This document shows positions 16,964 through 26,887 of a DNA stretch of 64,000 nt, in pieces. Each line of letters starts with the position of its first letter. Position 1 is the first letter of the stretch. This DNA is from Starkeya sp. ORNL1 (GTDB taxonomy: Bacteria; Pseudomonadota; Alphaproteobacteria; Rhizobiales; Xanthobacteraceae). The notes under the pieces are model-generated. The model saw nothing but the letters and a program-made list of their open reading frames with translations. It ran no database searches and was not told where the DNA came from. The position numbers and the translations under genes were made by a program. The stretch lies in the NCBI RefSeq assembly GCF_012971745.1, contig NZ_CP048834.1, positions 6,085,001-6,149,000 on the forward strand, read 5' to 3'.

Positions 16964-17932
16964 TCACACGATCTCGTTGAGCAGGCGGGCGACAGCGGAC
17001 ATCCGCGCGATGTTCTCCAGCAGCAGGTCGACCACGCGCGTCTCGTAGCGTCGGGTCTCGCCGGCGCTGTGCGGCGTCACCAGAACGTTCGGAAAGCGCC
17101 AGATCTCCGAATTCGCCGGCAGCGGCTCCTCATAAACGCAATCGAGCCCGGCGCCGGCAATGGCCCCCCGGCGCAGCGCGTCGATCAGCGCCGGCTCATC
17201 GACGACACGGCCGCGCGCGACATTGACGAGGTGCGCGCTCGGCCGCATGGCGGCGAGAGCGGCCGCGCCGATCAGGCCCTCGGTCTCTGGCGTGAGCGGG
17301 CAGGTGAGAGCTACGAAATCGGCCTGCGGCAGCACGTCGAGCAGTTGTGCCGGCGTCACCATTTGGGACACGGCCGGCACGGCGACCGGATCGCGCTTCA
17401 CCCCGATCACCGTCATGCCGAAGGCGTTGGCCAGCCGGGCGAGCCGCGCACCGATGCGCCCCAAACCGACGATCAGCAAGGTCTTGCCGTCGAGTTCGTC
17501 CTCGCGGCGCGCGCGGTCGCTGATCATCGGGCGCCAATGCTGCCGGGCCTGGAAGTCGCGTGCCAGATGCAGATGCCGCGTCAGAGCGAGCATCAGCGCC
17601 ATGGCGTGCTCGGCGACGGCAATCTCGTTGCCGCCCTGCGCGCTCGCGAGCTTTATGCCGCGCTCGCGCAGCACGGCGCGCGAAAACTGGTCGGTGCCGG
17701 CGCTGATCGACTGGATCAGCCGGAGCCTGGGCGCATGCTCCACCAGCTCGTTGCGCCACAGGCCGGAGACGACGAGCACATCGGCCTCGCCGACCCGCCG
17801 CTCCAGTTCGGCGAGGCTGCGCACCTCGAAGGATTCCGCTGGCTGTCCGCGCGTCAGGAATTCGTCGCGCAGCTGATAGGCGGCGTGGGCAAAACCGATG
17901 GTGAGGCGAGGAGGCTGGTCAAGTTCGGCCAT
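16964..17932 (-). CDS. D-2-hydroxyacid dehydrogenase (NAD-dependent)
   Basis: A 322-residue D-isomer-specific 2-hydroxyacid dehydrogenase, interconverting a D-2-hydroxy acid and its 2-keto acid. The Rossmann motif LLIVGLGRIGARLARLA follows residue 150, and the catalytic Arg (LVNVARGRVVDEPAL), Glu (AGLDCVYEEPLP) and His (VLVTPHSAG) are all visible. Its start lies 18 bases after the leuB-like stop, so it is the last gene of module A. Together with that enzyme it could oxidise or reduce 2-hydroxy/2-keto acids made inside the module. Substrate is not predictable. Confidence 0.9.
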   Translation of the reverse strand: MAELDQPPRLTIGFAHAAYQLRDEFLTRGQPAESFEVRSLAELERRVGEADVLVVSGLWRNELVEHAPRLRLIQSISAGTDQFSRAVLRERGIKLASAQGGNEIAVAEHAMALMLALTRHLHLARDFQARQHWRPMISDRARREDELDGKTLLIVGLGRIGARLARLANAFGMTVIGVKRDPVAVPAVSQMVTPAQLLDVLPQADFVALTCPLTPETEGLIGAAALAAMRPSAHLVNVARGRVVDEPALIDALRRGAIAGAGLDCVYEEPLPANSEIWRFPNVLVTPHSAGETRRYETRVVDLLLENIARMSAVARLLNEIV

Positions 17933-17950
17933 GGCGGGGATACACCAATG

Positions 17951-19021
17951 CTAAGCCAATGCTGCAGCAATGGCATCGCCCATTGCCTGCGTGCCGACGA
18001 TCCTGGCGCCGGGCAGAGCGAGGTCCGGCGTGGCGATGCCGGCGGCGAGCACGGCGCGCACCGCATTCTCTACCCGTACCGCGTCTTCTTCCATGGCGAA
18101 GCTCTGGCGCAGCATCATCGCCGCGGAGAGCACCGTGGCGATCGGATTGGCGAGATCCTTGCCCGCAATGTCCGGGGCCGAGCCATGGATCGGCTCGTAC
18201 ATGCCCTTGTTGTTGTCGCCGAGCGAGGCGGAGGGCAGCAGGCCGATCGAGCCGGTGAGCATCGAGGCCTCGTCCGACAAGATGTCACCGAACAAATTGC
18301 CGGCGACGATGACGTCGAACTGGCGCGGATTGCGCACCAGGCTCATGGCGGCGGAATCGACAAGTTGATGGGTGAGCTCGACATCGGGATAGTCGCGCCC
18401 GACTTCGCTCACCACCTCGCGCCACAGCGCCGAGGTCTCCAGCACGTTCGACTTGTCTATCGAGCACAGCTTGCGACGGCGGCTGCGCGCGGCCTGGAAC
18501 GCGACATGGGCGATGCGCTCGATCTCGGAGGCGCTGTAGCGCATGGTGTTGATCGAGGCGCGCTCGCCATCCGGTGTGTCCACCCGGCCGCGCGGCGTGC
18601 CGTAATAGATGTCGCTGTTCAGCTCGCGCACGATCAGCATGTCGAGGCCGTCAATGACCTCGGGCTTCAGCGTCGAGGCATCGATCAACTCGGGGAACAG
18701 CATCACCGGGCGGAAATTGGCGAACAGGCCGAGTTCCTTGCGCAGCCGGCGCAGCGCGGCGCCGGGCTTTCGGGTGTGCGGCAGGTGATCATATTTCGGC
18801 GCGCCGACGGCGCCGAATAATATGGCGTCGGAGCGCAGCACGATGTCGAGCGTCGCCGGCGGCAGCGGATCGTCGGCCGCCTCCAGCCCGGCGCCGCCGA
18901 CGGCGCCCTCCTCGAAGCTGAACCGCTCGCCGCTGCGGCCGAGCGCGCGCAGCACCTTCACCGCCTGCGGCACGATTTCGGGCCCGATGCCGTCGCCCGC
19001 CAGAATGGCGATCTTCTTCAT
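17951..19021 (-). CDS. 3-isopropylmalate dehydrogenase-like enzyme
   Basis: A 356-residue member of the LeuB/isocitrate dehydrogenase family, catalysing NAD-dependent oxidation and decarboxylation of a malate-type 2-hydroxy acid. [41 protein letters not shown] and [13 protein letters not shown] are strongly LeuB-like. The substrate-binding region reads [14 protein letters not shown] where biosynthetic LeuB usually has RELTGGIYFG. That shift, and its place beside a tricarboxylate importer rather than leuCD, suggest a catabolic paralog acting on another alkylmalate or tartrate-like acid. I chose ATG 19021 with GGAG six bases upstream. Confidence 0.85.
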   Translation of the reverse strand: MKKIAILAGDGIGPEIVPQAVKVLRALGRSGERFSFEEGAVGGAGLEAADDPLPPATLDIVLRSDAILFGAVGAPKYDHLPHTRKPGAALRRLRKELGLFANFRPVMLFPELIDASTLKPEVIDGLDMLIVRELNSDIYYGTPRGRVDTPDGERASINTMRYSASEIERIAHVAFQAARSRRRKLCSIDKSNVLETSALWREVVSEVGRDYPDVELTHQLVDSAAMSLVRNPRQFDVIVAGNLFGDILSDEASMLTGSIGLLPSASLGDNNKGMYEPIHGSAPDIAGKDLANPIATVLSAAMMLRQSFAMEEDAVRVENAVRAVLAAGIATPDLALPGARIVGTQAMGDAIAAALA

Positions 19022-19055
19022 TGCGAACTCCACGTGGAGCGGACGAGGGGATGGA

Positions 19056-20054
19056 TCACTTGATCTTCGACATCAGCTCGGTGATGCGGGCGACTTCGCC
19101 GGACCAGTAGGCGTCATATTGTTTGGCGTCCATGTAGCGGATGTCGAGCCCCATCTCGCTGAACTTCGCCTTGTATTCCGGCGAGTTGGCGATCTTGCCG
19201 AGCGCTTCGCCGATGCGCGCCGCCATCTTCGGATCGACGCCGGCCGGGAAGGCGAAGCCGCGCGAGGTGCCGGAATAGATCTTGAAGCCCTGCGATTCCG
19301 CGGTCGGCACGCCCGGCGCATAGGCGCTTTCCTGCTTGTCGAACACCGCGAGGATGCGCACGCGGCCGGACTTCACCTGCGCGACGAAGTCGCCGACGCT
19401 GCCCTGCACGGCATCGATATTGCCGCCCAGCAGCGTGTTCAGCGCGAGGCCGGAATCATTATGGAAGATCGGGGTGAAGGCGGCGCCGGAGGCCTGCTCC
19501 ATGGCAATGACGTCGAGATGCTCGCGCCCGCGCGGGCCGACGACGCCGATGGTGCGCTCCTGCGGCTTCGCCTTGGCGGCGGCGATCAGGTCGCCCAGCG
19601 TCTTGTAGGGGCTGTCGGTGCGCACCGCGATGGCGCCGGCGTCGTACGAGAAATTGCCGATCGGGGCGAAGCTGTCCTTGTTGAAATTCGCCTTGCGCGA
19701 AGCGTCGAGCGTGAGGGTGATGGCGGTCGGCAGCGAGATCAGGCCGAAGGTGTAGCCGTCCTTCGGCGCATCCGCGAGCGCCTGCACGCCGACCTGGATG
19801 CCGGCGCCGGGCCGGTTCACCACCTGGAACGAGGTGCCGGGGAATTCCTTCTCCAGCGCGGCGGCGACGAAGCGGGCATTGATGTCGGTGCCGCTGCCGG
19901 CCGAGCCGGCAACGATGACGGCGAAGCGCTTGCCCGGCTCCGGATAGGTCTGCGCCGAGGCGGGCAGGGTGGTCACCAGACCGACGCCGGCCGCGGCGAG
20001 CGCGGCGGCGAGGATCGCACGGCGCGTGGCGGCGCCGATATGCATGGACTTCAT
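19056..20054 (-). CDS. Bug/TctC-family periplasmic binding protein
   Basis: A 332-residue extracytoplasmic solute receptor of the tripartite tricarboxylate transporter (TTT) family. It has a long signal peptide with a twin-arginine-like start ([18 protein letters not shown]) ending near ASAQT. The Bug signature regions are present: [30 protein letters not shown] and the strand-helix ILAVFDKQ. It would bind a carboxylate in the periplasm and deliver it to TctAB encoded upstream. GGAGG lies five bases before the ATG. The 140-base gap before it carries a repeated AACCAAATCC element, so it may also have its own promoter. Confidence 0.92.
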   Translation of the reverse strand: MKSMHIGAATRRAILAAALAAAGVGLVTTLPASAQTYPEPGKRFAVIVAGSAGSGTDINARFVAAALEKEFPGTSFQVVNRPGAGIQVGVQALADAPKDGYTFGLISLPTAITLTLDASRKANFNKDSFAPIGNFSYDAGAIAVRTDSPYKTLGDLIAAAKAKPQERTIGVVGPRGREHLDVIAMEQASGAAFTPIFHNDSGLALNTLLGGNIDAVQGSVGDFVAQVKSGRVRILAVFDKQESAYAPGVPTAESQGFKIYSGTSRGFAFPAGVDPKMAARIGEALGKIANSPEYKAKFSEMGLDIRYMDAKQYDAYWSGEVARITELMSKIK

Positions 20055-20118
20055 CTTATCCTCCCTGTTCCGGGCGGCTTGGGCCGCCGGCGATTGGCGC
20101 GATGCGCGGGTGGTCGTG

Positions 20119-20138
20119 AACCAAATCCAACCAAATCC
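20119..20138. promoter_or_regulatory. Tandem decamer upstream of the Bug gene
   Basis: AACCAAATCC is repeated back to back at 20119-20128 and 20129-20138. The junction contains TCCAACCAA (20126-20134), which recurs at 24043-24051 upstream of the ThDP-enzyme gene of the same module. This is a candidate binding site for the module's GntR regulator. Confidence 0.5.
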
Positions 20139-20194
20139 ATATCAATTCGTACCCGCCGGGACGGCCGAGTCAATTGCCGGTCCGAGCGCCTGCA

Positions 20195-21706
20195 TCAGTC
20201 GGTGGCGTCCTTGCCGAGCTGGCCGCGGGCCTGCCGCGCGCGGCGGCTCCACAGCGGCACCGTCAGCACGATGACGCCGCAGACCAGCAGCACGCAGGCG
20301 AGCGGGCTGCGGAACAATATGTCGATATTGCCACGCGAGATGCTGAGCGCTTGGCGCAGCGCCTGCTCCATCAGCGGCCCGATGATGAGAGTGAGCGCGA
20401 TCGGCGCCAGCGGGAATTCGAGCTTGCGAAGCACCACGCCGATGAAGCCGAACAGCAGCATCACCCAGACATCGAACACGGCGTTGTTGACCAGGTAGGT
20501 GCCGAGGCAAATGAACAGGATTATCAGCGGGTTAAGGATGCCGACCGGGATCTTCAGGATGCGCACCCACAGGCCGACCAGCGGCACGTTGAGCACCAGC
20601 AGCATGAGATTGCCGATGATCATGGAGGCAATGATCGGCCACACCACTTCCGGCTTCTCGCTGAACAGCAGCGGTCCCGGCGCCAGCCCGTTCATGATGA
20701 AGGCGCCGAGCAGGATGGCGACGCTCGGCGAGCCGGGGATGCCGAGCGTGAACAGCGGGATCAGCGCGGCATTGGCGTGCGAATTGTTCGCCGTCTCCGG
20801 CCCGGCGACACCCTCGATGGCGCCCTGGCCGAAGGTCCAGGGACGCTTCGACACCGCCTTCTCCACGCCATAGGAGATGAAAGAGGCGAGCGCCTGGGTG
20901 GTGCCGGGCACCAGGCCGAGGAAGAAGCCGAGCACGGTGCCGCGGGCAATCGGCCCGGCGGAATCCTTCATGTCCTGTTTCGTCGGGTAGAGGGAGGCGA
21001 ACTTCGCCTCGCGTAGCGTCGGCGGCGGGCCTTCGGCCGCCAGCAGGATCTCGGAGAGGCCGAACAGGCCCATCACCACAGGCACGAAATCGAGGCCGCC
21101 GAGCAGGTTGGTGAAGCCGAGATCGAAGCGCGGCGTGCCCATGGTCGGGTCGGTGCCGATGGTGCCGAGCAGCAGGCCGAACACCGCCATGGCCAGCGCA
21201 CGCAGCATGGAATCGCCGGCCAGCAAGGCCAGGGTTGCGAGGCCGATGAATAGCAGCGCGAAGAATTCCGGTGGCCCGAATTTCAGCGCGACGTCGGTGA
21301 GGAGCGGCGCCAGCAGCACCAGTGCCAGCACCGCCGCGGTGCCGCCGATGAAGGAGCCGATGGCGGCGATGCTGAGCGCGGCGCCGGCGCGGCCCTGGCG
21401 CGCCATTTCGGTGCCATCGAGCATGGTGACGACGGAGGCGATCTCACCCGGCACGCTCATCAGCACGGTGGAAATGGTGCCGCCGTAATAGCTGCCATAG
21501 AAGATCGCCGCGAGCATGATGATCGCGCCGGTCGGGTCGAGCTTGTAGGTGAGGGGCAGCAGGATCACCATGCCGCCGGCCGAGCCGATGCCGGGCAAGA
21601 CGCCGACCAGCGTGCCGACCAGACAGCCGATCAGCGCGTAGAACAGGTTTTCCGGCGTCAGCGCGATGCCGAAGCCGATAACGAAATCATAGAGACTGCT
21701 GGTCAT
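20195..21706 (-). CDS. TctA-family tricarboxylate transporter large subunit
   Basis: A 503-residue integral inner-membrane protein of the TctA family, the translocation subunit of a TTT importer. About 10-12 hydrophobic segments are visible. The TctA signatures are the glycine-rich GVLPGIGSAGGMVILLPLTY near residue 37, SVPGEIASVVTMLDG, and its second copy FFLGLVPGTTQALASFISYGVEK followed by EGVAGPETANNS and TLGIPGSPSVAILLGAF. It starts three bases after the tctB stop and works with TctB and the Bug receptor encoded next door. Substrate class: di- or tricarboxylate, not further defined. Confidence 0.95.
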   Translation of the reverse strand: MTSSLYDFVIGFGIALTPENLFYALIGCLVGTLVGVLPGIGSAGGMVILLPLTYKLDPTGAIIMLAAIFYGSYYGGTISTVLMSVPGEIASVVTMLDGTEMARQGRAGAALSIAAIGSFIGGTAAVLALVLLAPLLTDVALKFGPPEFFALLFIGLATLALLAGDSMLRALAMAVFGLLLGTIGTDPTMGTPRFDLGFTNLLGGLDFVPVVMGLFGLSEILLAAEGPPPTLREAKFASLYPTKQDMKDSAGPIARGTVLGFFLGLVPGTTQALASFISYGVEKAVSKRPWTFGQGAIEGVAGPETANNSHANAALIPLFTLGIPGSPSVAILLGAFIMNGLAPGPLLFSEKPEVVWPIIASMIIGNLMLLVLNVPLVGLWVRILKIPVGILNPLIILFICLGTYLVNNAVFDVWVMLLFGFIGVVLRKLEFPLAPIALTLIIGPLMEQALRQALSISRGNIDILFRSPLACVLLVCGVIVLTVPLWSRRARQARGQLGKDATD

Positions 21707-21709
21707 CGG

Positions 21710-22255
21710 CTAGAGCCCGATCGCGCTGAGGAGGCCGAACGGCGTCGCCGGCAGGAACACACCGAGCCATTGCACGAAGGCGTAGCCGACGCCGACGCTG
21801 CCCACGAGCGCGACGACCAGCGCGGTCGGAAACAGCCGGACCCGGTTCACCAGCATCAGCACCAGCAGCACCAGGAACATGGTGACGACGAAGCCGGCGC
21901 GTTCCACGGCGAGCGCGAAGAAGGCGATGGAGCCGAAGGTCACGCCCATCTGCATGGCCGGGGTGCGCGCCGGGATGATGTCCGCCGGCAAAGCCGGGGA
22001 CAGGCCGGAGAGGCTGAGGGCGAGGATGGCGAAGGACAACAGCGCCAACGCGCCGCCGAGCCACATCGGAAAGAAGCCCGGGCCGGGGCCGACCGGCGTG
22101 TAATAGACGAGGTCGATGGCGTACCACATCACCCACAGGCCGAGCAGGCCGAAGCCGAGCGCCACCAGCCGGAACAGCACAAGGCCGATGCCGCTTGCCG
22201 TCGCTGACGGCGCGTCGGCGATGGGCTGCGCCGGAGCACCTGTCGGATTCGCCAT
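21710..22255 (-). CDS. TctB-family transporter small subunit
   Basis: A 181-residue membrane protein with four predicted transmembrane segments, matching the TctB subunit of TTT importers: VTFGSIAFFALAVERAGFVV and the final LPATPFGLLSAIGL are typical. GAGGAGGAAG immediately precedes the ATG, the strongest ribosome site in this operon. It is followed at once by tctA and preceded after 45 bases by the ThDP-enzyme gene, so import and metabolism are transcribed together. Confidence 0.9.
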   Translation of the reverse strand: MANPTGAPAQPIADAPSATASGIGLVLFRLVALGFGLLGLWVMWYAIDLVYYTPVGPGPGFFPMWLGGALALLSFAILALSLSGLSPALPADIIPARTPAMQMGVTFGSIAFFALAVERAGFVVTMFLVLLVLMLVNRVRLFPTALVVALVGSVGVGYAFVQWLGVFLPATPFGLLSAIGL

Positions 22256-22300
22256 GCTTCCTCCTCGATTGCTTCTTTTTGCCGCCTTCCGGCGGTTGCC

Positions 22301-24001
22301 TCAGGCTGACTGCAATTGCCGCTCGAGAGAAGCCTGTCTCAGCTTTGAGAGCGTGGTCCGCGCGGTGATCGCCTCGGGATCGGTCACCACTTCGATCAAT
22401 GCGCTGCCTGGGGCGGCGAGGGCGCGCTCGAGGCTGGCCGTGAAGTCGGCGCTCGCTTCCACGCGTTCGGCGTGGAGGCCATAGGCGCGGGCCAGTGCGA
22501 CGAAGTCCGGGTTCTTGATCTCGGTGGCGATGACGCGGCCGGGGAACTCGCGCTCCTGATGCATGCGGATGGTGCCGTAAATGCCGTTATTCACCACCAC
22601 GAACAGCACCTTCAGCCCATATTGCACGGCGGTGCCGATCTCCTGGCCGTGCATCTGGAAGCAGCCGTCGCCGGAGACCGAGAGCACAGTGCGCCCGGGA
22701 TGGACGACCTTCGCCGCGATGGCCGCCGGCACGCTGTAGCCCATGGCGCCGGAGGTCGGCGCCAGCTGGGTACGGTAGTCGTGGAAACGCCAGTGGCGAT
22801 GCACCCAGCCGGTGTAATTGCCGGCGCCGGAGCAGACGATGGTGTCGGCGGGGAGCGCTTCGCGCAGCGCCACCATCACCTCACTGAAATTCACCGCGCC
22901 GGGCAGGGGGCCGGGAAGCAGCGTCCGCTCGTAATCGGCCCGCGCCTCGGACAGCCACTCGCCGCGCGCGTGGGGGGCGTCGTTGCCGCGCGCGGCGAGC
23001 TGCCCGGCGACCACGGCCGGGCTGGCCGCGATGGCCAGATCGGCCTGGTAGACCCGTCCGAGTTCGTCCGGGTCGGCATGGATATGGGCGAACGGCTTGC
23101 CGATCCGCGGCGGCTTCACCAGCGTGTAGCCGGCCGTGGTCATCTCGCCGAGCCGCGGGCCGAGCGCCACCAGCAGGTCCGCCTCCTGCAGCCGCCGGGC
23201 GAGGCTGGGCTCGGCGCCGACGCTGAAATGGCCGACATAGTTCGGATGGTCGTTGTCGACATAGTCCTGGCAGCGCAGCGACACCGCAACCGGCAGGCCG
23301 CGCCGTTCGGCATAGGCCATGAGCTGCCGGCCGGCCTCGCCGGTCCAGCCGCCGCCCCCAACCATCAGCAATGGCCGCGCGGCGCCCGCGATCATCGCCT
23401 CCAGCCGCTCGAGCTGGTCCTCGCGCGCGGCAGCGGGAATGGCCTGCGCCTTGATGCCGGGCTCCGGCGCCTCCTCGACCAGATCGGACAGCACGTCTTC
23501 CGGCAATGACAGCACGACCGGGCCGGGGCGGCCGGCCATCGCCACCTGGAAAGCGCGGTGGACATATTCCGGGATGCGCGCGGCGTCGCTGATCTCCGCC
23601 GACCATTTGGCGAGCGGGGCGAACATCGCCGCGAAGTCGACCTCCTGGAAGCCCTCGCGATGGCGCATGCCGCGCGCCACCTGCCCGATGAACAGCACCA
23701 TCGGCGTCGAATCCTGGAAGGCGGTGTGCACGCCGGTCGAGGCATTGGTGGCGCCGGGCCCACGGGTGACGAAGCACACGCCCGGCCGGTTGGTCAGCTT
23801 GCCATAGGCCTCCGCCATGTTGGCGGCACCGCCCTCCTGCCGGCAGACGATGAGACGGATCCGCTCACGTTCCTCGTAGAGCGCGTCGAGCACGGCGAGA
23901 TAGCTCTCGCCCGGCACACAGAATGCCGCGTCGACTCCCTGGGTCAGCAGTGCTTCGACCAATATGGAGCCGCCGGTGCGTGGCGTCTGGTTGGTCCGCA
24001 T
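22301..24001 (-). CDS. ThDP-dependent enzyme, acetolactate synthase-like
   Basis: A 566-residue thiamine-diphosphate enzyme of the acetolactate synthase/benzoylformate decarboxylase superfamily. The catalytic Glu56 (CRQEGGAANMAEAYGK), the glycine-rich RGPGATNASTGVHTAF and the ThDP/Mg motif GDGCFQMHGQEIGTA ending in VVNN are present. It probably decarboxylates a 2-keto acid or joins two carbonyl compounds. There is no ilvH-type regulatory subunit gene beside it, and its operon encodes a tricarboxylate importer, so a catabolic role is more likely than valine synthesis. I prefer ATG 24001; a TTG at 24061 would add 20 residues that overlap the presumed operator. Confidence 0.88.
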   Translation of the reverse strand: MRTNQTPRTGGSILVEALLTQGVDAAFCVPGESYLAVLDALYEERERIRLIVCRQEGGAANMAEAYGKLTNRPGVCFVTRGPGATNASTGVHTAFQDSTPMVLFIGQVARGMRHREGFQEVDFAAMFAPLAKWSAEISDAARIPEYVHRAFQVAMAGRPGPVVLSLPEDVLSDLVEEAPEPGIKAQAIPAAAREDQLERLEAMIAGAARPLLMVGGGGWTGEAGRQLMAYAERRGLPVAVSLRCQDYVDNDHPNYVGHFSVGAEPSLARRLQEADLLVALGPRLGEMTTAGYTLVKPPRIGKPFAHIHADPDELGRVYQADLAIAASPAVVAGQLAARGNDAPHARGEWLSEARADYERTLLPGPLPGAVNFSEVMVALREALPADTIVCSGAGNYTGWVHRHWRFHDYRTQLAPTSGAMGYSVPAAIAAKVVHPGRTVLSVSGDGCFQMHGQEIGTAVQYGLKVLFVVVNNGIYGTIRMHQEREFPGRVIATEIKNPDFVALARAYGLHAERVEASADFTASLERALAAPGSALIEVVTDPEAITARTTLSKLRQASLERQLQSA

Positions 24002-24042
24002 TTCGTTCTTGCCGTCCTGCAACGCCGACTCCAGTTGCCATT

Positions 24043-24075
24043 TCCAACCAATGTGAGCCAATATGGACCAAATGC
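24043..24075. promoter_or_regulatory. Candidate GntR operator, module A
   Basis: The divergent promoter region between the ThDP-enzyme and GntR genes contains TCCAACCAA (24043-24051) and then CCAATATGG and GACCAAATG-type half sites within 33 bases. TCCAACCAA also occurs upstream of the Bug gene (20126-20134). The regulator gene lies immediately beyond, so autoregulation and control of the minus-strand operon are likely. Confidence 0.45.
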
Positions 24076-24154
24076 GAACAGCCTGACAAGCCGTGGCGCA
24101 TGGTACATTTCGCGACGTGTCGTCCTATAATCGGGTCTGCAAGCAGAGAATCCC

Positions 24155-24877
24155 TTGACCATTGGAGACGTTAGGACCTTGGCCGGTACTGCCGAAATTT
24201 CCGGCGCGCGCGCTGTCTCCGACGCGAACAGCCACGCCATCTATCGCAGCCTGAAGGACCGCATCGTCGGCGGCGGCTTTCCGCCGGGCACGCGCCTGCC
24301 GACCGAGCGCGCGCTGGCCGAGCGCTACAGCGCCGCGCGCAACACCGTGCGCAAGACCATGAACCGGCTGGTCGACGAGGGGCTGGTGGTGCGCCATGTC
24401 GGGCGCGGCAGCTTCGTCGCCGAGACCTCCGCCAATGATGGAGCTGAGACGGAGAACTACAAGCTCAGCGAACTGCTGGAGGCGCGCCTGCTGTTCGAGC
24501 CGCGGCTCGCCGAACTCGCGGTGGAGCGCGCCAGCGAGGCGGAACTCAACGGCCTCTTCAGCCATCTCGAAGCGCTGCGCTCGGCGCAGTCCTGGGTGGA
24601 TTTCAAGGAGGCGAAATACGCCCTCCACCTCGCCATCGCCCGTGCCTCGAAGAACCGCTTCCTGGAGCGCATGTTCGAGGAAGTCGTCGCTTCCCGGCGC
24701 AAGGCCGGCTGGGCGCGGCCGGGTGGCCATCTGGTGCCGCTGCCGATGCTGCGCGACGCCGCGGTGCGCGACAACGCCGCCATCGTCGAGGCGCTGCAGG
24801 CGCGCAAGGGCGAGGTCGCCCGCCAGCTGATCTGCGAATATCTGCAGCGCACGCTGATGTCGATTTCCGGCGATTGA
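24155..24877 (+). CDS. GntR-family regulator (FCD/FadR type)
   Basis: A 240-residue regulator with an N-terminal GntR winged helix (residues about 28-95: [49 protein letters not shown]) and a C-terminal all-helical FCD ligand-binding domain that normally binds a carboxylate, often with a metal held by Asp and His residues. It is divergent from the module-A operon and 109 bases ahead of the IlvD-family gene, so it probably senses the imported acid or a product and controls both sides. The start is uncertain: TTG 24155 is used here, and TTG 24179 is possible. Confidence 0.88.
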   Translation: MTIGDVRTLAGTAEISGARAVSDANSHAIYRSLKDRIVGGGFPPGTRLPTERALAERYSAARNTVRKTMNRLVDEGLVVRHVGRGSFVAETSANDGAETENYKLSELLEARLLFEPRLAELAVERASEAELNGLFSHLEALRSAQSWVDFKEAKYALHLAIARASKNRFLERMFEEVVASRRKAGWARPGGHLVPLPMLRDAAVRDNAAIVEALQARKGEVARQLICEYLQRTLMSISGD

Positions 24878-24986
24878 CGTCGCGGCAGCGGCACGAGCGC
24901 TCCGCACAACGACCCCAAGCCTTTGTGCGCGCACGGAAACGGCGTATATGAGCGCCGGTTGTTCGAGCAATTCCAGGATAGATGCG

Positions 24987-26834
24987 ATGCCTGCTTACCG
25001 TTCCCGCACCACCACCCACGGCCGCAACATGGCCGGCGCCCGCGGCCTGTGGCGCGCGACCGGGATGAAGGACAGCGATTTCGGCAAGCCGATCATCGCC
25101 ATCGCCAATTCCTTCACGCAGTTCGTCCCGGGCCATGTCCACCTGAAGGATCTCGGCCAGTTGGTGGCGCGCGAGATCGAAAAAGCCGGCGGCGTCGCCA
25201 AGGAGTTCAACACGATCGCCGTCGATGACGGCATCGCCATGGGCCATGACGGCATGCTCTACAGCCTGCCTTCGCGCGAACTCATCGCCGACAGCGTGGA
25301 ATACATGGTCAATGCGCATTGCGCCGATGCGCTGGTCTGCATCTCCAATTGCGACAAGATCACCCCCGGCATGCTGATGGCGTCGCTGCGCCTCAACATC
25401 CCCACCGTGTTCGTCTCCGGCGGGCCGATGGAAGCGGGCAAGGTGGTGCTGAAGGGCAAGGAGGTCGCGCTCGATTTGGTCGACGCCATGGTGGCGGCCG
25501 CCGACGAGCGGGTGCCCGAGGCCGATCTGGCGGCGATCGAACGCTCCGCCTGTCCGACCTGCGGCTCCTGCTCCGGCATGTTCACCGCCAATTCGATGAA
25601 CTGCCTCACCGAGGCGCTCGGCCTCTCGCTGCCGGGCAACGGCTCGACGCTGGCGACCCATGCCGACCGCGAGCGCCTGTTCGTCGAGGCCGGCCACATC
25701 ATCGTCGATCTCGCCCGCCGCTGGTACGAGAACGACGACGCCAGCATCCTGCCGCGCTCGGTGGCGAACTTCACCGCGTTCGAGAATGCGATGAGCCTCG
25801 ACATCGCCATGGGTGGCTCGACCAACACCGTGCTGCATCTGCTGGCCGCCGCCCATGAGGGCGAGGTGCCCTTCACCATGGACGATATCGACCGGCTGTC
25901 GCGGCGCGTTCCCGTACTCTGCAAGGTCGCCCCGGCAAAGTCCGACGTGCACATGGAGGACGTCCACCGCGCCGGCGGCGTCATGGCCATTCTCGGCGAG
26001 CTGGCGCGAGCCGGGCTGATCGATGTCGAGCAGCCGATGATCCATAGCGCGACCCTCGGTGACGCGCTGAAGCGCTGGGATATCGTCGAGACCGGCAGCG
26101 ACGCGGTGCGGACCTTCTTCCGCGCGGCGCCCGGCGGCGTGCCGACCCAGGTTGCCTTCAGCCAGGATCGCCGCTGGGACGAGCTCGACCTCGACCGCAC
26201 CTCCGGCGTGATCCGCGATGCCGAGCACGCCTTCTCCAGGGATGGCGGGCTTGCCGTGCTGAAGGGCGATCTGGCCGAGGATGGCTGCATCGTGAAGACC
26301 GCCGGGGTCGACGAATCCATCCTAGTGTTCTCCGGCCCCGCCAAGGTGTTCGAGAGCCAGGACGATGCGGTCAGCGGCATCCTCGGCGGACGCGTGAAGC
26401 CGGGCGAGGTGGTGGTCATCCGCTATGAGGGACCGCGCGGCGGCCCCGGCATGCAGGAGATGCTCTATCCGACCAGCTATCTGAAATCCAAGGGGCTGGG
26501 CAAGGCCTGCGCGCTGGTCACCGACGGCCGCTTCTCCGGCGGTTCCTCGGGCCTCTCCATCGGCCATGTCTCGCCCGAAGCGGCGGAAGGTGGGCTGATC
26601 GCGCTGGTCCAGGATGGCGACCTGATCGAGATCGACATCCCGAGCCGCTCGATCCGCCTCGCTGTCGCCCCCGAGGTGGTCGCGGCCCGGCGCGCGACTG
26701 AGGAGGCGCGCGGCGCGGATGCGTGGAAGCCGCACCAGCGCAAGCGCAAGGTCTCGACCGCGCTCAAGGCCTATGCCGCTTTCGCCACCAGTGCCGCACG
26801 CGGCGCGGTGCGCGACGTCGACCAGCGAAAGTAG
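24987..26834 (+). CDS. ilvD: IlvD/Edd-family dehydratase
   Basis: A 615-residue Fe-S dehydratase, the same size as E. coli dihydroxyacid dehydratase. Cluster-ligand cysteines fit Cys122 ([11 protein letters not shown]) and Cys195 ([17 protein letters not shown]). [17 protein letters not shown] and the C-terminal [19 protein letters not shown] are also characteristic. By sequence it looks like a true IlvD (2,3-dihydroxy acid to 2-keto acid, branched-chain pathway). By position, beside a GntR gene and a carboxylate importer, it could be a paralog for a related hydroxy acid. If this is the only ilvD in the genome, the biosynthetic role stands. The start at 24987 follows CCAGGATAG. Confidence 0.9.
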   Translation: MPAYRSRTTTHGRNMAGARGLWRATGMKDSDFGKPIIAIANSFTQFVPGHVHLKDLGQLVAREIEKAGGVAKEFNTIAVDDGIAMGHDGMLYSLPSRELIADSVEYMVNAHCADALVCISNCDKITPGMLMASLRLNIPTVFVSGGPMEAGKVVLKGKEVALDLVDAMVAAADERVPEADLAAIERSACPTCGSCSGMFTANSMNCLTEALGLSLPGNGSTLATHADRERLFVEAGHIIVDLARRWYENDDASILPRSVANFTAFENAMSLDIAMGGSTNTVLHLLAAAHEGEVPFTMDDIDRLSRRVPVLCKVAPAKSDVHMEDVHRAGGVMAILGELARAGLIDVEQPMIHSATLGDALKRWDIVETGSDAVRTFFRAAPGGVPTQVAFSQDRRWDELDLDRTSGVIRDAEHAFSRDGGLAVLKGDLAEDGCIVKTAGVDESILVFSGPAKVFESQDDAVSGILGGRVKPGEVVVIRYEGPRGGPGMQEMLYPTSYLKSKGLGKACALVTDGRFSGGSSGLSIGHVSPEAAEGGLIALVQDGDLIEIDIPSRSIRLAVAPEVVAARRATEEARGADAWKPHQRKRKVSTALKAYAAFATSAARGAVRDVDQRK

Positions 26835-26887
26835 CGCGCGAGCGGCAGTGACCTGCTATCAGGCGTTTGTTTCATCGGAGATGTTTC

